From Phalacrocorax aristotelis (lineage: Eukaryota > Chordata > Aves > Suliformes > Phalacrocoracidae), in NCBI RefSeq assembly GCF_949628215.1, contig NC_134283.1, positions 11,097,638-11,161,637 on the forward strand: a stretch of DNA of 64,000 nt, given 5' to 3'. Below the pieces are notes generated by a model. It saw only the letters and a list, made by a program, of their open reading frames with translations, was not told the DNA's origin and ran no database searches. Position 1 is the stretch's first letter, and each line of letters opens with the position of its first letter. Below are positions 62,742-64,000 of the stretch, piece after piece. The translations under genes and the position numbers were made by a program.

Positions 62742-64000
62742 ATCACAGAATCCCAGGTTGGAAGGGACCTCAGGGATCATCTACTCCAACCTTTCTGGGA
62801 AGAGCACAGTCTAAACAAGACGGCCCAGCTCCCTGTCCAGACGGCTCTTGAAGGTGTCCAACGGGGCTGAGTCAACCACTTCCCTGGGGAGATTATTCCA
62901 ATGGTGACTGTCCTCACTGTGAAAAATTTCCCTCTGGTCTCCAATCGGAATCTCCCCAAGAGCAACTTGTGTCCATTCCCCCCTGTCCTCTCCATGTGAC
63001 TCCTTGTAAAAAGGGAGTCTCCATCTTCTTTGTAACTACCCCTTAAGTACTAGTACATGGAGATGAGATCCCCTCTGAGCCTCCTTTTCTCAAGGCTGAA
63101 CAAACCCAGCTCTCCCAGCCTATCCTCATATGGCAGCTTCCCAATCCTTTGATCATCTTGGTGGCCCTTCTCTGGACCCCTTCCAGCCTGTCCACATCCT
63201 TTTTGTATAGCGGGGACCAGAACTGTCCACAGTACTCCAGGTGTGGCCTGACAAGCACTGAGTAGAGCGGGATAATGACTTCTTTCTCTCTGCTGGTGAT
63301 GCCCTTTTTGATGCAACACAGCATCCTGTTGGCCTGCTTGGCCGCAGCAGCCACTGTTCGCTCATGTTGAGCTTTCTGTCCACCAGGGCCCCCAGGTCCC
63401 TTTCCACAGAGCTGCTCTCCAGCCAGGTGGATCCCAGTCTGTGCTGCGCTCCCAGATTATGTTTTCCCGGGTGCATGACCTTACACTTGTCCTTGTTGAA
63501 CTTCATAAGGTTCTTGCTGGCCCACTCCTCCAGCCTATCCAGATCTCCCTGGAGAGCAGCTCTCCCTTCTGGAGTGCCTACTTCCCCACTCAACTTGGTG
63601 TCATCAGCAAACTTCATCAGGCTACACTTGATGCTGTTATCCAGATCGCTTACAAAGATGTTGAATAACATTGGGCCCAATATTGATCCCTGGGGGACTC
63701 CACTAATGACAGGTTGCCAGTCTGAGAAAGAGCTATTTACCACCACCCTTCGGGTACGGCCTGTCAGCCAGTTCCCCACCCGCTGCACAGACCACTTGTC
63801 TAGGCCATAACACATCAATTTCTCCAGGAGGAGACTCTGGGGGACCGTATCAAAGGCCTTGGAGAAGTCCAGGTAGACAATATCCACTGCCTGCCCCATG
63901 TCAATCAGGCAAGTCACTTTGTCGTAGAAGGCCACCAGGTTTGTCAAGCACGATCTGCCTTTAGTGAAGCCATGTTGGCTTTTCCCAATCACGTTCTTCA
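62742..64000 (-). mobile_element. CR1 LINE, - orientation, continues past window end
   Basis: The element's 3' end is at about 62742, with the CR1 terminal octamer-type sequence (CACAGAAT on the + strand) and the characteristic aggttggaagggacct block. Reading leftward on the - strand gives the ORF2 reverse transcriptase and its C-terminal region. The 5' end is outside the window. The long uninterrupted segment shows it is much younger than the copy at 50280-51207. It lies in WTIP intron 1, antisense to the gene. Confidence 0.93.
62777..63999 (-). pseudogene. CR1 ORF2 reverse transcriptase, frameshifted, 5' truncated by window
   Basis: The - strand frame is open from the window edge down to about 63353 and shows DFSKAFDTV, GVPQGSILGP and the catalytic FADD box, with C-terminal FNKDKCKVMHPG. 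Counted from the GTG at 63992, the FADD aspartates are at about residues 130-131. CR1-like sequence then moves to another frame (about 63354 to 63140, with [14 protein letters not shown] and [12 protein letters not shown]), back to a third frame (about 63130 to 63050, [16 protein letters not shown]), and shifts again before the GNGHKL block at about 62980. At least three frame breaks make this copy non-functional, although the visible polymerase core is intact. Confidence 0.88.

Noticed and set aside
33517-64000. LIM-domain exons of WTIP within the window
   Set aside because: I looked for CxxC...HxxC patterns and the conserved start of LIM1 after an acceptor and found none; a very short exon could still have been missed.
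1-64000. CRISPR arrays, bacterial operons, phage or retroviral genes
   Set aside because: No regularly spaced repeats, no operon-like gene packing and no gag/pol/env-type frames; the only reverse transcriptases are CR1 LINE copies.

Overview
The window is vertebrate nuclear DNA, most probably from a bird. Evidence is GT-AG introns, CpG-island promoters, AATAAA poly(A) signals, and two CR1-type LINE copies, which are the dominant interspersed repeat of birds and reptiles. All three genes I can assign lie on the + strand in the order PDCD2L - UBA2 - WTIP. From memory this matches the order on human 19q13.11. I do not name a species.

Layout. 1-3146: last three coding exons of PDCD2L; its start lies upstream of the window. 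3147-4160: short intergenic gap. 4160-5300: CpG island with the UBA2 promoter. 4570-21219: complete UBA2 coding region in 17 exons (1923 nt, 640 codons plus stop), followed by a 3' UTR with two candidate poly(A) signals. About 22110-30880: roughly 9 kb of AT-rich intergenic DNA with no gene I can support. 30880-33700: second CpG island, holding the WTIP promoter, 5' UTR and a very large first coding exon (32049-33516). 33517-64000: apparently all WTIP intron 1. I found no LIM-domain exon in it, so the C-terminal half of the protein must be encoded beyond the window. The intron carries a decayed CR1 (+ strand, about 50280-51207) and a younger CR1 (- strand, about 62742 to the window end) with a long but frameshifted reverse-transcriptase frame.

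Functions. UBA2 is the catalytic subunit of the SUMO E1 enzyme (with SAE1). The nucleotide-binding glycine loop, catalytic cysteine, four zinc-ligand cysteines and nuclear C-terminal tail are all readable. PDCD2L is a PDCD2-family protein linked to small ribosomal subunit biogenesis. WTIP is an Ajuba/Zyxin-family LIM adaptor of cell junctions and Hippo signalling. The three share a conserved neighbourhood; nothing here indicates a common pathway.

I see no new system. The most notable points are an eleven-copy SPR[SA]S repeat in an unusually long WTIP pre-LIM region, a possible intronic poly(A) isoform of PDCD2L, a PDCD2L poly(A) signal overlapping the stop codon, and several perfect inverted repeats. 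No alignments or searches were run; exon borders come from reading splice sites and from family knowledge.
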